In this document: positions 62,355 through 64,000 of the stretch, piece after piece
Layout of the letters: every line of letters starts with the position of its first letter
Numbering within the stretch: position 1 is the first letter of the stretch
Source of the DNA: Leucaena leucocephala
Lineage: Eukaryota > Streptophyta > Magnoliopsida > Fabales > Fabaceae
Assembly: GCA_037074615.1 (NCBI GenBank)
Contig: CM073554.1
Span: 18,984,501 to 19,048,500 of the forward strand
Direction of reading: 5' to 3'
Length of the DNA stretch: 64,000 nucleotides
Program-made: the position numbers and the translations under genes
Notes under the pieces: model-generated
Told to the model about the DNA's origin: nothing
Database searches by the model: none
The model's input: the letters and a program-made list of their open reading frames with translations, nothing else

Positions 62355-63924
62355 TTACGTATGATCACTTTTGCAGATGGAGGTCTTGTACCAACTCATG
62401 AGTTTTGCTATGAATTCTGAAGGGAAAAAATGGAAATAATTGCTCAATAAGTAATAATTGCATTTTTTTTTTCAAAATTTTACTCTCCAATCACATAAGA
62501 ATTATTAGATTAAAAATTAAAATTTATATTATTACTCAACCATAAAATTTATATTAGCATTTGGAGAGAGAGAGAGAGATAAGTGATGAATTAGAATCCA
62601 AAACAACAAATTATATTATTCAAGAATAATGATATGTGAATCATGAATTTACCATAAAACACTAATTACTATAATTAATCATACTTGTTAATTACATGAT
62701 AAATCAAATCAATTTTATGACCAAAATTTATTAGATAATGCAAAAAGGAAAGGTATTTATTTACCTTCAACTTCAGAGTAACTTCGAGCATTAATCTTCT
62801 TTGTTATTTCGTTGTTCTTTTCTTCATATTCTCTTTCTTTGTTGTGAGCATGACCAGAATGCTTCCCACTTCTCATCTTAATTCCATGAACTTTCTGCAG
62901 TTGGATTTTTTTTTAAAAAAAGTCATTTACATAATATATTTATCCTAGTAAATTTATAACAAAAATTAATTCATAAATCATTTATATTCTTAAAATTGGG
63001 AGAATTCTTTACATGATTGTACTCCTCCTCGAGTTTTTCAAACCCTGGTTTTAGTGATTCATCCACCAGAGATTTTAGCTCTGATACCAAATACTGTATC
63101 AACAAATTAAAAATATTATCCTCAATATTATAATTAAGATATATATATATATATATATCAAAAGAGAAATTTGTTAAAAAACCATATTTAAGCATAAAAT
63201 TGAATGTGTAATTACCTTGTAAACAAAGTCAGGCGAAACCTTGTGAATCATAAGACTCTGAAGCTTCACATGAATCATGTATAACCTGTTGAAAATAAAT
63301 CATCAATAATATTATAACTTGCTAGATGGATATATATATATATATATATATATAATATTCGAGTGATTGAAGATTTTTATTATAAAATAATTATACTTTT
63401 ATTTTCATGTGCTCATGATTCAAACCTTATTGAAACATATGAATAAATATTAAATGGAAAAAAAATTAAGGTTACACTACTATTCTTAAATTACAAATAA
63501 TAGAGACTACGTACATGTAATACATACATGGAGAAATATATGTGTCGAATTATATATAAATGCAGTACTTACTGTTTTGAACTTTGCTCTTTGAGTATAT
63601 TCTTTGCAATATTTGAGATGTCATCTTCCCATCCTGTTAAAATTGAATCATCTTCTTTGATTGAATCCCTGCAAACGAAAATAGTTACAACTATTATTCA
63701 AGGAGAAGATAAAGTAAGAATTTGAAATGTTAATTACCACATCAATATTTGTAAAAAAAATGTAAAATAAAATACAGAAAATAATTTTATATTAATTCTC
63801 ATGGAAATTTTCATAAGTTTGCTTATTATATATATTATGTAAATCACACATAAAATATTAATTAAAATCACGTTACCATAAATTACCTCCAAAATACCTC
63901 ATCCCAAAGTATGCAGTCTAGCAT
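62355..63924 (-). CDS. unrecognised small charged protein, six exons
   Basis: Exons 63887-63924, 63573-63668, 63216-63285, 63013-63093, 62765-62894 and 62355-62416 all have GT/AG borders with matching phases (2, 2, 0, 0, 1), total 477 bases and give 158 residues from an ATG to a TAA. The protein is hydrophilic, with no signal peptide or membrane helix. Recognisable stretches are TGWEDDISNIAKNILKEQS, SLVDESLKPGFEKLEEEYNH (probably helical, possibly coiled coil) and a Lys/His/Glu-rich segment, SGKHSGHAHNKEREYEEKN. I do not recognise the family. Because the ATG lies only 76 bases from the window edge, the true gene may have further upstream exons. The perfect phase chain over six short exons is strong evidence that the gene is real. 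Confidence 0.7.
63139..63158. repeat. AT microsatellite
   Basis: (AT)n run in an intron of the six-exon gene; a second one is at 63331-63353. Confidence 0.85.
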
Positions 63925-64000
63925 AGCTACTAGCTAGAAGCTTCAGTCACATGTAGGATTGGTGAATTAATTTAATGAAGAATTTTATGGGCATTTATAT

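Overview
This window reads as nuclear DNA of a flowering plant. It is very AT-rich, its genes are split by GT/AG introns, and it carries TIR-NBS-LRR (TNL) resistance genes, an MLO gene and plant LTR-retrotransposon remnants. TNL genes place it in the eudicots. The wording of the NB-ARC and LRR blocks resembles legume N/KR1-like TNLs as I remember them, so Fabaceae is my best guess, with low confidence.

The core is a complex NLR cluster built from two lineages on opposite strands. On the minus strand lie three tandem copies of an unusual double gene, TIR-NBS-TIR-NBS-LRR with a post-LRR C-JID domain (TNTNL). Copy C (1-4590) runs off the left edge. Copy B (14893-21734) is damaged. Copy A (27167-34827) is intact: eight exons with fully compatible splice phases predict 1,525 residues. 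A fourth minus-strand copy, D (about 54150-60372), is a 5'-truncated wreck. On the plus strand lie four fragments of a second TNL lineage, E (7358-14230), F (24660-26440), G (47690-49840) and H (60375-61367). All are broken, and most sit tail-to-tail with a minus-strand neighbour.

In every TNTNL copy the first TIR-NB module departs from consensus in the same way. It has a shortened BB loop without the Arg-Gly pair, no Ser-His in helix A, and MHN in place of MHD. The second module keeps all of these. This suggests a conserved division of labour inside one polypeptide: a non-canonical N-terminal TIR-NB fused to a canonical TNL.

Other genes: an MLO-like seven-membrane-helix gene that stops right after the last helix (42074-46294); a two-exon gene for an unrecognised four-helix membrane protein (50256-52675), with relics beside two other TNL pseudogenes; and a clean six-exon gene for an unrecognised small charged protein (62355-63924). 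A frameshifted GH17 beta-1,3-glucanase fragment lies at 35324-35730.

Mobile DNA: three solo LTRs with exact 5-bp target duplications. Those at 9700-12489 and 55351-58709 belong to one family, and each interrupts an NLR pseudogene in antisense orientation. The third, at 38559-40556, is Copia-like and contains four 91-bp tandem repeats. A MITE-like AT-rich family, a roughly 60-bp minisatellite and many AT microsatellites fill much of the rest.
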